From Bactericera cockerelli (taxonomy: Eukaryota; Arthropoda; Insecta; Hemiptera; Triozidae), in contig CM044955.1 in NCBI GenBank assembly GCA_024516035.1, positions 41,805,574 through 41,869,573 of the forward strand: a stretch of DNA of 64,000 nucleotides. Reading direction: 5' to 3'. The notes under the pieces are model-generated. The model saw only the letters and a list, made by a program, of their open reading frames with translations, was not told the origin of the DNA and did no database searches. Both the position numbers and the translations under genes were made by a program. Each line of letters opens with the position of its first letter. Within the stretch, counting starts at the first letter, position 1. This document shows, piece after piece, positions 48,301 to 55,642 of this stretch.

Positions 48301-49612
48301 ACTCCTTAGAAGTATTCCTTAGGGAGAGAGCCACAAAAATTGTAAAAAAAAACTAAAATAAATATAGGGTAGGTGGGGGGAAGAGTACGCAAAAAACACT
48401 TTTCGATTTTTCCAATTTTTTCGGTTAGATCTATTGTCCTGAAATGTCGCACCCTGATGCACTGGTTTGTTATCCACCTTTTACATTTTACTGTAGGATT
48501 CAACCTTGTGGTGTAAAAATTGTAAAATTAATTTAGCAAAGTCATTTTTTGCGTATTCTTACCCCACCGGGTGGGGTAAGAATACGCAGTATTTTGTATA
48601 GGAAAATCATACAAAATTGGATTTCTGACCAAAATTTGTGTAGGTGAGGTTAATGTAAGTAATTTGATAACAGCCACGTTCAGGAAAAACTCAGGGAAAG
48701 TTTAGGACCCACCAACTAACTAGGCATCCAAAGAACCTAGTAAATATCTATTCTAACCCCATTTTGCGTACTCTAACCTTTTGCGTACTCTAACCCCATT
48801 TCGCTTCGAATAGATTAAATTTATTTTAAAAAGTAACTCCACTATCAAACGAAAAAGCGACAGTTAATTATGAAAATTTAGAACTTGCTGAACCAGAAAA
48901 AATAATTACTTTAAGAAAATTCACAAAACTAAAAAAAACTAAAAATAAATTAAATTTCAAATAAATTTGATCGCGACACCAAAAAAATTTCTTACCTCAT
49001 TATTTCAGCCTGCTTTCTTCCTAGGCCAAATCTAAATAATTTGGTGAGCTCTTAATCATAATCTGTTCAATCGCGTTGATTCCTGTTGAAATACGTTGCT
49101 TCCTTCTATGAAAACTACGCCTGCGTACTCTTATACTGCGCGTACTCTTCCCCCCACCTACCCTACATTATTACTATAAATTTTCGTCATGGTTATCGGG
49201 ATTGCTTTGAGATCGCAAAAAAATGTCTGTATAATTATAAAACTTAACTATACTTTATTCCAGCGAAAATTCATCCGAGGGCACCCGAACAAGCGCGAAC
49301 ATTGCCGAAGAAGAACAGGAAGAAGTCCAAGAGGAAAACATAGAGGAGAAATTCTTGCGGGGTTCAGAGGACCGAGAGAAAATTCTGCTCAGTCGTAGAG
49401 AAAAACTAATGCGAGAAGCGAGACGAAAATATCTGGAGAAGCAAGCAACGAGCAAGTTGGAAACTCGAGACCCCACTCCGACCCCATCTCACAAGGACAC
49501 CACTCAGATTAAAGTAAAGCTAGATGCGGGAGATTCATTTAAACTAGAAGTCAGCGACACTCAAGCCACCCCGGGAGCAGCCAGTTCATCCCAAGACCAT
49601 CTACCTTACTAA
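27584..49612 (+). CDS. AMFR: AMFR/gp78, ER-membrane RING E3 ubiquitin ligase, complete
   Basis: Ten coding exons join in phase: 27584-27847, 28029-28135, 38322-38472, 41055-41210, 43195-43532, 44556-44666, 45562-45722, 47021-47136, 47941-48128 and 49264-49612. They give 646 aa; human AMFR is 643. A stop precedes the ATG in frame. Exons 1-5 encode a multi-pass membrane region with KFIFIFG and SQLCKDRFEY. The RING-H2 is C355-x2-C358-x11-C370-x-H372-x2-H375-x2-C378-x10-C389-x2-C392, followed by HFFHFDGS and SWLPSFSVEV. The CUE domain starts near aa 463 with MFP at 472-474. The C-terminal helix near 569-592 (REKLMREARRKYLEKQ) resembles the p97/VCP-interacting motif. In animals gp78 acts in ER-associated degradation with UBE2G2 and p97. 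AATAAA overlaps the stop. Confidence 0.95.
28263..29031 (+). mobile_element. PIF/Harbinger-like element with decayed MADF ORF
   Basis: Ends TGCTGGGTCCACACTAAGC / GCTTAGTGTTGACCCAGCA are inverted, enclose GTTAGCTAACAATGTT motifs, and are flanked by TAA on both sides (28260-28262 and 29032-29034). The 769-bp element lies in AMFR intron 2. TAA duplication and the MADF remnant inside fit PIF/Harbinger. No DDE nuclease is visible, so it is non-autonomous or a deletion derivative. Confidence 0.8.
28593..28895 (+). pseudogene. Broken MADF-domain ORF of the Harbinger-like element
   Basis: ATG at 28593 opens MEDWHKEKCLDLIKAFQEYE, a MADF-type start, then stops. Downstream segments read DYNNTIKKKDALHA in one frame and FGISVDLLSRKLNSLL, AYRRDKKKETDSKRSGSGT and KSKWFAFKAM in another. 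These follow MADF domain order (acidic-aromatic start, basic KK/A segment, KW-x-L region, RR basic helix, KSKW end). In-frame stops and a frameshift show it is dead. Confidence 0.6.
29035..30479. other. AMFR intron 2, AT-rich part
   Basis: There is no exon signal. It contains a (TA)-rich palindromic tract at about 29518-29585 and a long (AC)n microsatellite at 30328-30372. Open frames here are low complexity. Confidence 0.5.
30482..31055. mobile_element. Tc1/mariner-like TIR element with CA repeat
   Basis: Inverted ends CAGGGTCCACC-A(n)-GAGCCACTC and GAGTGGCTC-T(n)-GGCGGGCCCTG are flanked by TA (30480-30481, 31056-31057). The roughly 45-bp TIRs continue with TAGAGAAC. The interior has an (AC)n tract at 30661-30719. 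No transposase was seen. It lies in AMFR intron 2. Confidence 0.8.
31286..31315. repeat. 14-bp arm perfect palindrome
   Basis: AGACATTATGTTCA and its reverse complement are separated by 2 bases. It lies in AMFR intron 2. Confidence 0.8.
32858..33155 (+). repeat. tRNA-derived SINE family 3, best plus-strand copy
   Basis: The tRNA-like head has AATAGCTCAGTAGTTAAGC and CGGTTTCGAACCC. The body has AAGGGATACCTTCCGGTGCG, TTGACCCAGCATCTAAATGG and CCCATCAGAGGGGAGGC. The tail has TTTCATGGCTACGCAATAAA. It lies in AMFR intron 2. Confidence 0.8.
33306..33431. repeat. Tandem 63-bp duplication
   Basis: GCCATGTCTCATGCGATTGA begins two nearly identical 63-bp units in a row (one T/A difference near the end). 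The near-identity suggests a recent duplication. It lies in AMFR intron 2. Confidence 0.8.
33800..34045 (+). repeat. SINE family 1 tail followed by a 5S-derived SINE fragment
   Basis: About 33805-33900 matches the 3' body of SINE family 1 (ATATGTCTTGGGGTTAGTGC, AATTGGGCAGTATAAATAAA). About 33908-34045 contains GCAACTTAAAGCGAGGTTAAG and CTTGTGATGCTGGCC in the order of the 5S-derived SINE at 59.4 kb, strongly diverged. It lies in AMFR intron 2. Confidence 0.5.
34512..35036 (+). pseudogene. Decayed mariner-type transposon with transposase C-terminal remnant
   Basis: Frame 34731-34790 reads APDLFLWGYLKEKVYNNKPR. This resembles the SPDL-x-FLWGYLK-x-KVY block near the catalytic Asp of insect mariner-like transposases. 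After a stop, SEGLKNNI and IEIEKIK follow in the same frame. The outer ends share CTATGTAAA in inverted orientation (34538 and 35020 region). Multiple stops and the missing N-terminal half mark a dead copy in AMFR intron 2. Confidence 0.6.
35414..35446. repeat. 15-bp arm perfect palindrome
   Basis: TAAGTAAGTATGTAA and its reverse complement are separated by TAC. It lies in AMFR intron 2. Confidence 0.8.
35810..35990 (-). repeat. tRNA-like SINE remnant with 32-bp internal expansion
   Basis: On the minus strand a B-box-like ATGTTCGAATCCTGCC lies next to four tandem 32-bp units (TTAGCGATATCA at 35851, 35883, 35915 and 35947 on the plus strand). The repeat unit corresponds to the segment between A and B boxes. 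It lies in AMFR intron 2. Confidence 0.65.
36000..38080. other. AMFR intron 2, 3' part
   Basis: Low-complexity GTT-rich sequence at about 36210-36420 and otherwise unremarkable AT-rich intron. Overlapping open frames near 37805-38069 come from one GC-richer patch and show no domain. Confidence 0.45.
38085..38160 (-). repeat. SINE family 1 fragment
   Basis: Minus-strand GGTTCGAAACAC...CCGGAATAGGACAAGTTTGTC matches the B-box region and start of the body of family 1. It lies in AMFR intron 2, upstream of exon 3. Confidence 0.5.
38520..38775 (-). repeat. tRNA-derived SINE family 4, copy 1
   Basis: Minus-strand head contains GACCTGGGTTCGATTCCC. The body on the plus strand shows GTGGGTAGCGCAGAATCATA, GCAGCTACTCATTTTTCCTC and TACAGAGCAGAAAAA. 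It starts about 47 bp after the AMFR exon 3 donor. A second copy sits at 43580-43870, and plus-strand relatives at 1.9 and 54.1 kb. Confidence 0.75.
39030..39155 (+). repeat. 5S-derived SINE, 3' body only
   Basis: CCCAGGCTGGGTGAGATTAA, GTGAGTTTCCTGCAAATGGA and CCCCCGTCGTAATATGACC closely match the 3' body of the full copy at 59265-59651; the 5S-like head is missing. It lies in AMFR intron 3. Confidence 0.7.
39345..39612 (+). repeat. SINE family 3 fragments with internal hairpin
   Basis: ATCGAATCCTTGAGCCGACC at the start and CATCTGAGGGGAGGC with TTTTTCAAGGCTACG at the end match family 3. The middle has been replaced by a hairpin TAGGACTACCTACC / GGTAGGTAGTCCTA (about 39446-39482). It lies in AMFR intron 3. 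Confidence 0.55.
39822..39925 (+). repeat. LINE 3' tail family, truncated copy
   Basis: GTGGAGAGATTGCCATAGGC and AATAACCCCGCCCTGTAGTT are preserved, then the T-rich segment fades without the terminal AATAAAG. It lies in AMFR intron 3. Confidence 0.6.
40876..41045 (+). repeat. SINE family 1 copy directly upstream of AMFR exon 4
   Basis: The tRNA-like head GTCTCGGTAGCTCAGTGG and GGGTTCGAAACCC, then ATGTTATCCTCCCAATTGGG, end in a (TTA)n tail at about 41025-41042. The tail stops about 10 bp before the exon 4 acceptor (41054), so the SINE tail supplies most of the pre-acceptor sequence. Confidence 0.85.
41337..41415. repeat. Tandem duplication of about 37 bp
   Basis: GGGGGACTATAAACAGGGAG followed by TAGACC occurs twice in succession after AMFR exon 4. 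It is intronic. Confidence 0.75.
42768..42935 (+). repeat. LINE 3' tail family, copy in AMFR intron 4
   Basis: GGGTTGGGTGGAAGAGATTG, GGCAATAACATCGCCCTTTA, a T-rich middle and the CCTCCTAATAAAGCTTA(n) end match copies 1 and 2. It is followed closely by a second, different-subfamily copy. Confidence 0.75.
42996..43192 (+). repeat. LINE 3' tail abutting the AMFR exon 5 acceptor
   Basis: The copy starts GGGTTGGGTGGAAGAAATTG, has GGCAATAACCCCGCCCTTTA, and ends CTAATAAAGAGTTTCTAAAT followed by (AAAT)n. The A-rich tail runs directly into TTCCAG at 43189-43194, leaving no pyrimidine tract of host origin before exon 5. Confidence 0.8.
43580..43870 (-). repeat. tRNA-derived SINE family 4, copy 2
   Basis: Nearly identical in order to 38520-38775, but longer at the tRNA end (minus strand: CACTGTGGCAGAGTGAGTTA, GACCTGGGTTCGATTCCC). 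It starts about 47 bp after the AMFR exon 5 donor. Confidence 0.8.
44880..45125 (+). repeat. Repeat family C, copy 2
   Basis: It has the ordered blocks ACCACATATTTCTA, TATAAGTGATTAAACCCT, AACTGCAAGCTAG and GTCCGTTCTCTGTTTA as in 24930-25148. It lies in AMFR intron 6. Confidence 0.65.
46580..46755 (-). pseudogene. LINE ORF2-like fragment
   Basis: The minus-strand frame contains ECGWLLEVLGPRGLSQPLDK, resembling sequence read near 5.26 kb next to the RPRKRWIDG-type LINE tail. It is too short for more. It lies in AMFR intron 7. Confidence 0.35.
47163..47345 (+). repeat. LINE 3' tail family, copy in AMFR intron 8
   Basis: GGGTTGGGTGGAAGAGATTG, GGCAATAACCCCGCCCTTTA and the AATAAAGAGTTTCTAAATAA end. 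It starts 27 bp after the exon 8 donor at 47137 and is followed directly by a minus-strand SINE family 2 fragment (about 47360-47462). Confidence 0.75.
47360..47462 (-). repeat. SINE family 2 fragment
   Basis: The inverse of 17790-17900: CAAACTCGCTTTACTAAATC, then GACCTCCAGG. It lies in AMFR intron 8. Confidence 0.55.
48367..49163. mobile_element. 797-bp TIR element with GCGTACTCT repeats
   Basis: Ends GGGTAGGTGGGGGGAAGAGT and its inverse are flanked by TA (48365-48366, 49164-49165). Copies of GCGTACTCT or GCGTATTCT lie throughout, and a perfect 19-bp-arm palindrome sits at 48550-48588. No transposase was seen. It fills most of AMFR intron 9. Confidence 0.8.
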
Positions 49613-51047
49613 TAAAAATTCCGAGTCATTTTGGTTTAGTCAATCTTCAGACATCACGTAGGGAACTGATATTATTTTTACAAGGAGTTTTATTTTATGG
49701 ACGATTATCCTGTGTATGAACAAAATAGGGGCATATTAATGGCCAACCCAGAAAGGATTTCAGTGAATAATTTCTAAAATCAAAATCAGCGCCATCTGAT
49801 CAACTAGGTCTCTTGTAAACAAATCGAGATTGACTTAATCAGAATCTATTGGTCCCCAAGCTCACCTACACTGGAGCATTATCTTAACTGTTAATAACAT
49901 TGTAACTAATGCAGAAGTATGACTTGAGGCCAGCGGATCGCTAGGCAGCCAATATGAACTATTGTGTGTAATTGGAGGGTGGCCACTCGTCGTGGCTGCT
50001 CCAGTGATTCATATGGGCTGCGCAAAACGGCTGTATAGTGGATGGCAAGCCTCAGGTTAAACATTTTTTAGTAAAAATGATGCTTGATGATGGAAATTTT
50101 ACCGCCCTTAGTATTACAAATTGGATGATTTCTATTTGCCATTACTAACAAGGCTGCGATTTTTTTTCTAGAGAGGAGGTTAATCTTCTTGCTATTCAAG
50201 ACGAACACCAGGACCATCTCTGGCTCTGGTGGACAGTGTGATGTTTAGGCACTGAAAACAATGTGCCATACCCACTAAACATCCTCCTCTCTTTCTAATC
50301 TCATTACCCTGGAACTGTTGCATAACATTACTTCAGGGTGCGAATACATTTCTTCTCTTCTTTAGTGATAAATCTCGTTATTGTTGGTAGTTGACAAGAA
50401 GAGTTGAATTAAATTCCCGTCTTACATTTTGGAAAACTTGGATCGATTTAAATAGTTCTATACCCTTTTACACACCCGACAAGACTTCGTTTCATAAAAT
50501 TAAAATCTCAAGTTACTATTTTCTTGTTCTTTGTATTTTCAATTTGAACTTTTGTTTTGTGATAGATTTGTGTTTTTTTATTTTATTTTTAAGGTAACTC
50601 AGTTGTTTATACTTTCTGTTTTCATTTATTTGTAAGATTTATTAGTTCTTTTATTTTCCATTGTGATGTGTATTTTATTATAGTTCAGACCAATTTTATT
50701 AGAGTTATCTATTCATGTATCACGATATTTATTAATGGAAGCATGTCATGTCGCGTACTAGAAGGTACATTTCAAATCGATTTTTTGCGCGAAATTAATA
50801 GACAAAATCGAGACCACAAGTTGGAGTCAAAACTTACATTTCTCCATTTAAAACAATACGCAAAATCTAGACTTGAGTCCAGACAGCTATACCAAAAATG
50901 TCTATTCATTTTGACCATAGCTGTAAATTTACACTTATAATAATAATAATAATAACAAGGACTTGGGGTGCGTTCATCAATCGTTGAAAATGTTAATTTC
51001 CAAGTAGTCTTTAGACAGTCAATTATTTTACACCAATATTGATCAAT
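49613..51047. other. AMFR 3' flank / intergenic
   Basis: AATAAA at 49611-49616 overlaps the AMFR stop codon; a longer 3' UTR cannot be excluded. Further on there is a short (AAT)n tract near 50938-50955 and open frames without recognisable domains. Confidence 0.4.
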
Positions 51048-51048
51048 A

Positions 51049-51912
51049 CAGGGTGGGGCAAAAGTCTGGAAACCCCTGAATAACTTTCGAATGGCTTCTT
51101 CGGTAAAATTAAAATTTTGTAAGGTAAACCGGACTAATAAGACCTTCTTTTAGAGTGGGGTCGATTTTTGTTACCGGTCCCCATGTCGCGGCCAGGGGGG
51201 GCAACTTCATTTTTTTAAATACGAACCCCCACCTTGCGATACATTTTTGGAAAGGTCTTTAAATAACAAATACATTGGTGCAAATTTTATTTTTTTAATA
51301 TTAACTGTTTGCAAATGGCGTCCAACTTTGTGTATGCTGTAAAGTCTGGAAACCCCTGAATATCTTTTGAAAGGGCTTTCTCAGTAAATTTAAAATTGTG
51401 CACGGTAAGTCGGGGTAATTATACCTTTCCAAAAATGTATCGCAAGGTGGGGTTTTGTATTTAAAAAAATGAAGTTGACCTCCCTGGCCCCGACATGGGG
51501 GCCGGTAAAAAAAAATCGGTCCCATTCTAATATAAGGTCTAATTACCAAGGATTACCGTACACAATTTTAAATTTACTGAGAAAGCCATTTCGAAAGATA
51601 TTCAGGGGTTTCCAGACTTTACTGCATACAAAAAGTTGGACGCCATTTGCAAACAGTTAATATTAAAAAAATAAAATTTGCACCAATGTATTTTTTATTT
51701 AAAGACCTTTTCAAAAATGTATCGCAAGGTGGGGGTTCGTATTTAAAAAAATGAAGTTGGCCCCCCTGGCCCCGACATGGGGGCCGGTAACAAAAATCGA
51801 CCCGACTCTAAAAGAAGGTCTTTTTAGCCCAGTTTACAGTACAAAATTTTAATTTTACCGAAGAAGCCATTCGAAAGTTATTCAGGGGTTTCCAGACTTT
51901 TGCCCCACCCTG
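51049..51912. mobile_element. Tc1/mariner-like foldback element, copy 2 (uninterrupted)
   Basis: CAGGGTGGGGCAAAAGTCTG ends in inverted orientation are flanked by TA (51047-51048, 51913-51914). Inside, GGGTTTCCAGACTTTACTGC modules form a second inverted pair. At 864 bp it provides the empty site for element A in copy 1. Confidence 0.85.
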
Positions 51913-52853
51913 TAAATTGAATGTCTATGCTTTAATATGCCATTTATATGGTTGAAACTATCCTAAAATGTCAAAGTCACGCTTAAATTTACATCAATAA
52001 ATGCGATTGACATTTTGGTTCAATATTATTGGCTTCTAAAGTTATCAGCTTTTTAAAAATACATTGATAAACGCAACCTAAGAGTTGAATAAAAATAAGC
52101 AAAACTTATCAAATAAAGATGACGATTCTCCTTTAGTTAGAAGAAAAATGTCAGCTTTAGCCAATGGGAAATGGTAAAGTATGTAAAAATGCTTTCATAA
52201 ATATGTCTGTCAGAATTTCAAGATACAGGTGATTTGTAATGAAAAATGTGGCTTCACCAAGTAATAATATAGTAATTAATTATTATAGATGCGTACTTAA
52301 TACTTTTTTCTAGTGTATAAACAGTCTCTCGTACCCTAACATGTAATACTCAGTTCATAATGAAAAATAATAAATGCTAGCACTTTTTGAAGTCTCAAAT
52401 TGGTTTCATTGATTTTTTTTTATTATAATGGTATAGGTATATTTATAATTTTTATTATAAAAATATAGTATAGGTTAACCTATACCAAAAATCATCAATT
52501 TAACAAAAACCATGGTCTGACAGGTTTTATGACAATCCTTACCTTGTGAAGTGGGCCCCATGTTGATCATTACTTGTATACTTAGAAAAGCTATTTTATC
52601 AATCAATTTACAGTACATAATAATTATATTTATGTGTGTCTTGTTCAGTTTAATATAAATTTTCAACGATGGTTTTACCGACATTCACTGTCAAACAATC
52701 CAGGTACACAATTTACCTCATCCAGACTGATTAGGACCAGAAAATCAGAAGAACATAGATTGCCATGTTCACCATCAGTGTGACCAGCAAGATGGTCAAC
52801 AATCCATGCTCAGCGTTGCTCAATTCCTTTGTTTCCTTGAGACTTGCAAGTGC

Positions 52854-54787
52854 TCAACGTGCAACTTTAAAGCTCTTGAGCACTGGATAAATGTTGTCGT
52901 ATGCTTCATGCAGTTCCTCGCGGCATTTGGCCCCGGTGATGACAATGCGTCCGTTGACGAATATGAGAAGAACCACCCGGGGTTTCACCATCCGATAGAT
53001 CAGTCCCGGGAACAGCTCGGGCTCGTAGCTCGCGAACTGAGAGTGGAGATGGTGCAGGGACTCCAGCTTCACCGGGAACCGAATGTCACACGTGCACACC
53101 ATGTTGTGAATCTTGAAGCCCTGGTACTTTACCTGGGGGAACAGGAAAGGTTGTAGATAATGTAGATATTATTATGTATATTTCAGTGTACAAGAGAAGT
53201 AAATTAACAGGAGGATGGTCTAAACTTGAATACCTGTAGTTAAGAAAGAAAAAAACAATACTTTGTTTTTACTTTGGTAGCAGAAAGTAAAAACTCTCAT
53301 TGATAGAATGATGATTTTATCAATAGTCTGATCACTATATCACTGGTAATAAGGTATCTTTACTGTGATTTTTTTTTTTTTCTGTACTTAGTCGGTTACT
53401 AACAAATCCCCAACAATGTTCACTCAGCTTAAAATGTGAAGGTTGCATTTTATTTAATAATTATATATTGTGACTTTGTATTTGAGGACTAGCATTTCTG
53501 ACATAGTCTGTCCCAGTAGCTCAGTGGTAAAGGCGGCACTTTGTGAATCCAAGGATTCCAGAGTTCGTGGGTTTGAAACCCAGACGGGGCATAACAAGTT
53601 ATCCTCCCATTCGGGATTTTAACCACATAACATGTCTTGGGCTTACTGTTGGAATAATGGGACTTTAATTAGTCCTTTTCAGGTAGTATATATAAGGCGA
53701 TATCATTATTATTTCCAAGACCATAGCCCAGTACAAGAAGACCAAGACTTCTAGAGTAACAACAGTTCATTATGTTACACACCACCCTAAATAATCACTC
53801 ACATTGAATCCAAGTTTCATGATGATCTTAGCAAACTTCCGTGATGCCAGTCTACAGTCGTTCTCGTGTTTGCATCCCACCACCAGCAGTTTACCAGTCT
53901 GAAATACCAGGCAAGTTGATCGGGGCTGCATGATCTTCATGATGAGTCCATGGAATTTGCCTGGGTTGAATTCGGAATAACGGACCCTCGCGTTGATAAG
54001 ATTCAGATCTAGTGTGCAGCCTACACTGATGGTACCCACCATGTTCCTGGGAAATATAATGGGATATTAAATTAGTCATTGTGTCTGAGTGAGTTAGTGT
54101 ATTAGGCATTACACACATGGTGACCTGGGTTTGATCCCCAGTGAGGCAGGAATTTTTCGACTACGATGTTCGGTATCGACTCATACTAACTTCGTGAGTA
54201 AAAATGGGTAGCTGCTTTATTATGAGCAGTGACCAGTGGTATAGTAATTATAGACAAAAAAAAGAGACTGTGATAAAAAGATATTTGCAAAAGTGCTATA
54301 ATTCTGCACAACAAACTAAGATTGTGATAAAATAACACAGAAAACACATTTTTTTAAATGGGATATTAACTATTTATCTGTCTATGGTTAATTGCAGATA
54401 GAATATGTGGTTCAGAAGATGCCAACTTTTCTCGCAAGTTTGGCTGGAGACCATCACTACCCCCCAGCAGTAGTCAAGCTGGCTACAACAACAAGTAGTC
54501 AACGTGTTAGTGTCTAATCCAGGGAGTGTAGTCATCTGTTGTTTTGCCTCCCACTCAATGCATGATTTTTTTCTAATTTATTTGAGCATATGACCACATA
54601 ATAATAAGACTGAGGGTCAGTTAGGTGGTAGAAAATGCTTTAAGCATTGACCTTTCCTGGTGGCTACCGTTCATTAAAGAGTTCTATTCTTATTATTCTT
54701 CTCTAAATAAAAGCCATTTACTTACTGAATGACTATTCCTCCTGCTCCAGCATCTGTGGCACTTCCAACAGGAATCACTGGAGTTAT
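52854..54787 (-). CDS. TBP paralogue (TRF1-like), last three coding exons (5' partial)
   Basis: Exons 54787-54726, 54046-53803 and 53132-52854 join in phase and end at TGA, giving 194 aa: a 20-residue linker and the whole two-lobe TBP core. Lobe 1 reads [20 protein letters not shown]...KFHGLIMKI...CLVFQTGK; lobe 2 reads [12 protein letters not shown]...[14 protein letters not shown]...[10 protein letters not shown]...[11 protein letters not shown]. The four phenylalanines TBP uses to kink the TATA box appear conserved (KFHG, LVFQ, ELFP, LIFV). Lobe 1 departs far more from insect TBP than lobe 2, so this is a paralogue. It lacks the hallmarks of TBPL1/TRF2, leaving a TRF1-type factor (Pol III initiation with BRF in Drosophila) as likeliest. 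The first exon has no ATG, so upstream exons are missing. A poly(A) signal in the gene sense lies at 52424-52419. Confidence 0.85.
53506..53714 (+). repeat. SINE family 1, full-length copy
   Basis: GTCCCAGTAGCTCAGTGG, GGGTTTGAAACCC, AACAAGTTATCCTCCCATTC, AATAATGGGACTTTAATTAG and a (ATT)n end. It lies in the last intron of the TBP-paralogue gene, antisense to it. Confidence 0.85.
54080..54255 (+). repeat. SINE family 4 relative
   Basis: GACCTGGGTTTGATCCCC, ATTTTTCGACTACGATGTTC, CGTGAGTAAAAATGGGTAGC and AGTGACCAGTGG follow the family 4 order on the plus strand. It lies in the intron between the first two visible exons of the TBP paralogue. Confidence 0.6.
54390..54500 (-). repeat. Repeat family C fragment
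   Basis: GAATATGTGGTTCAGAAGAT, TTGGCTGGAGACCATCAC and AGCTGGCTACAACAACAA are the reverse complement of the family C start at 24.93 kb. Confidence 0.55.
54585..54685 (+). repeat. SINE family 5 fragment
   Basis: TTTGAGCATATGACCACATA, AAAATGCTTTAAGCATTGAC and CCTGGTGGCTACC match the 3' body of the fuller copy at 62936-63135. Confidence 0.6.
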
Positions 54788-54796
54788 CTGAAAGAC

Positions 54797-55158
54797 AAAA
54801 TAATACAGTTTTCTCCCCGAAGGGACCCGAAAACTGATATTTTGGGTCAAGCAAAGCTCGACCCACCTTGAGAAGTACCCCCCCTTCCCCTACCGTTTCG
54901 GACTTAATTTTCCTCGTACGTCATTATTATAGAGCCATTTTACCTTGTGAGAACTTCCAAATTCGAACTTCCCATGAGAACCTTTTGAAATTTTCCATGA
55001 TAAGACAGGTAGTTCGGTTAGGTTAGGCCCGAGCTGGGGGTCCTTGCTTCAGTGAATTAAAATGCGGAGCTGGCAACCATTTAAGTGGGTGGGTCGAGCT
55101 TTGCTTGACCCAAAATATCAGTTTTCGGGTCCCTTCGGGGAGAAAACTGTATTATTTT
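54797..55158. mobile_element. 362-bp foldback element beside a TBP-paralogue splice acceptor
   Basis: AAAATAATACAGTTTTCTCC and the following bases, to about 54873, are repeated in near-perfect inverted form at about 55082-55158. Arms are roughly 75 bp. The left end lies 8 bp beyond the exon acceptor AG (54789-54788 on the minus strand), within its pyrimidine-tract region. Confidence 0.75.
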
Positions 55159-55642
55159 AGGTCAGAGCTGCAGCTCGACCCACCTTGAGATGTGTTTGTT
55201 ATCTGCCAGCTCGTGGCCGGGAATACACTGTGATATAGTCGGAAGAGATTTTTTAAATCAGGTTCCAGAACACAACGGAAAATAAAACAGACAAGTTGCA
55301 GAGGTATTGGTGCAAAACAGAGGCTATAGAAAATATTGTAAATTTCATTTACGAGAGTAAAATGAATATTTAGCATTATTAAGAATAACATTCTACAGCG
55401 AGAGGGTACAAATTACAAGTAGGAATGTAGGAGACCAGACCAATAATATCAAATGTATACATAGTTACATGAACTAGCACAATATTTGATGCACATGGAA
55501 GATAATGAACAACATTATTGACATTGCTCACAAGGAACAAGAAGTTACCGCCTGTATAAATTACAGGGTAGGATTAAAGCTTAGAGGGGGTCCTCAGTCT
55601 CCAGAGGAGTCTTTTGAAACTCGATTTTGTGACAGTAATGCC
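55159..55642. other. Intergenic or intronic DNA between two foldback elements
   Basis: No exon was recognised. The reading frame 55152-55391 has no domain. The missing 5' exons of the TBP paralogue could lie here or beyond the 5.9-kb foldback. Confidence 0.4.
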
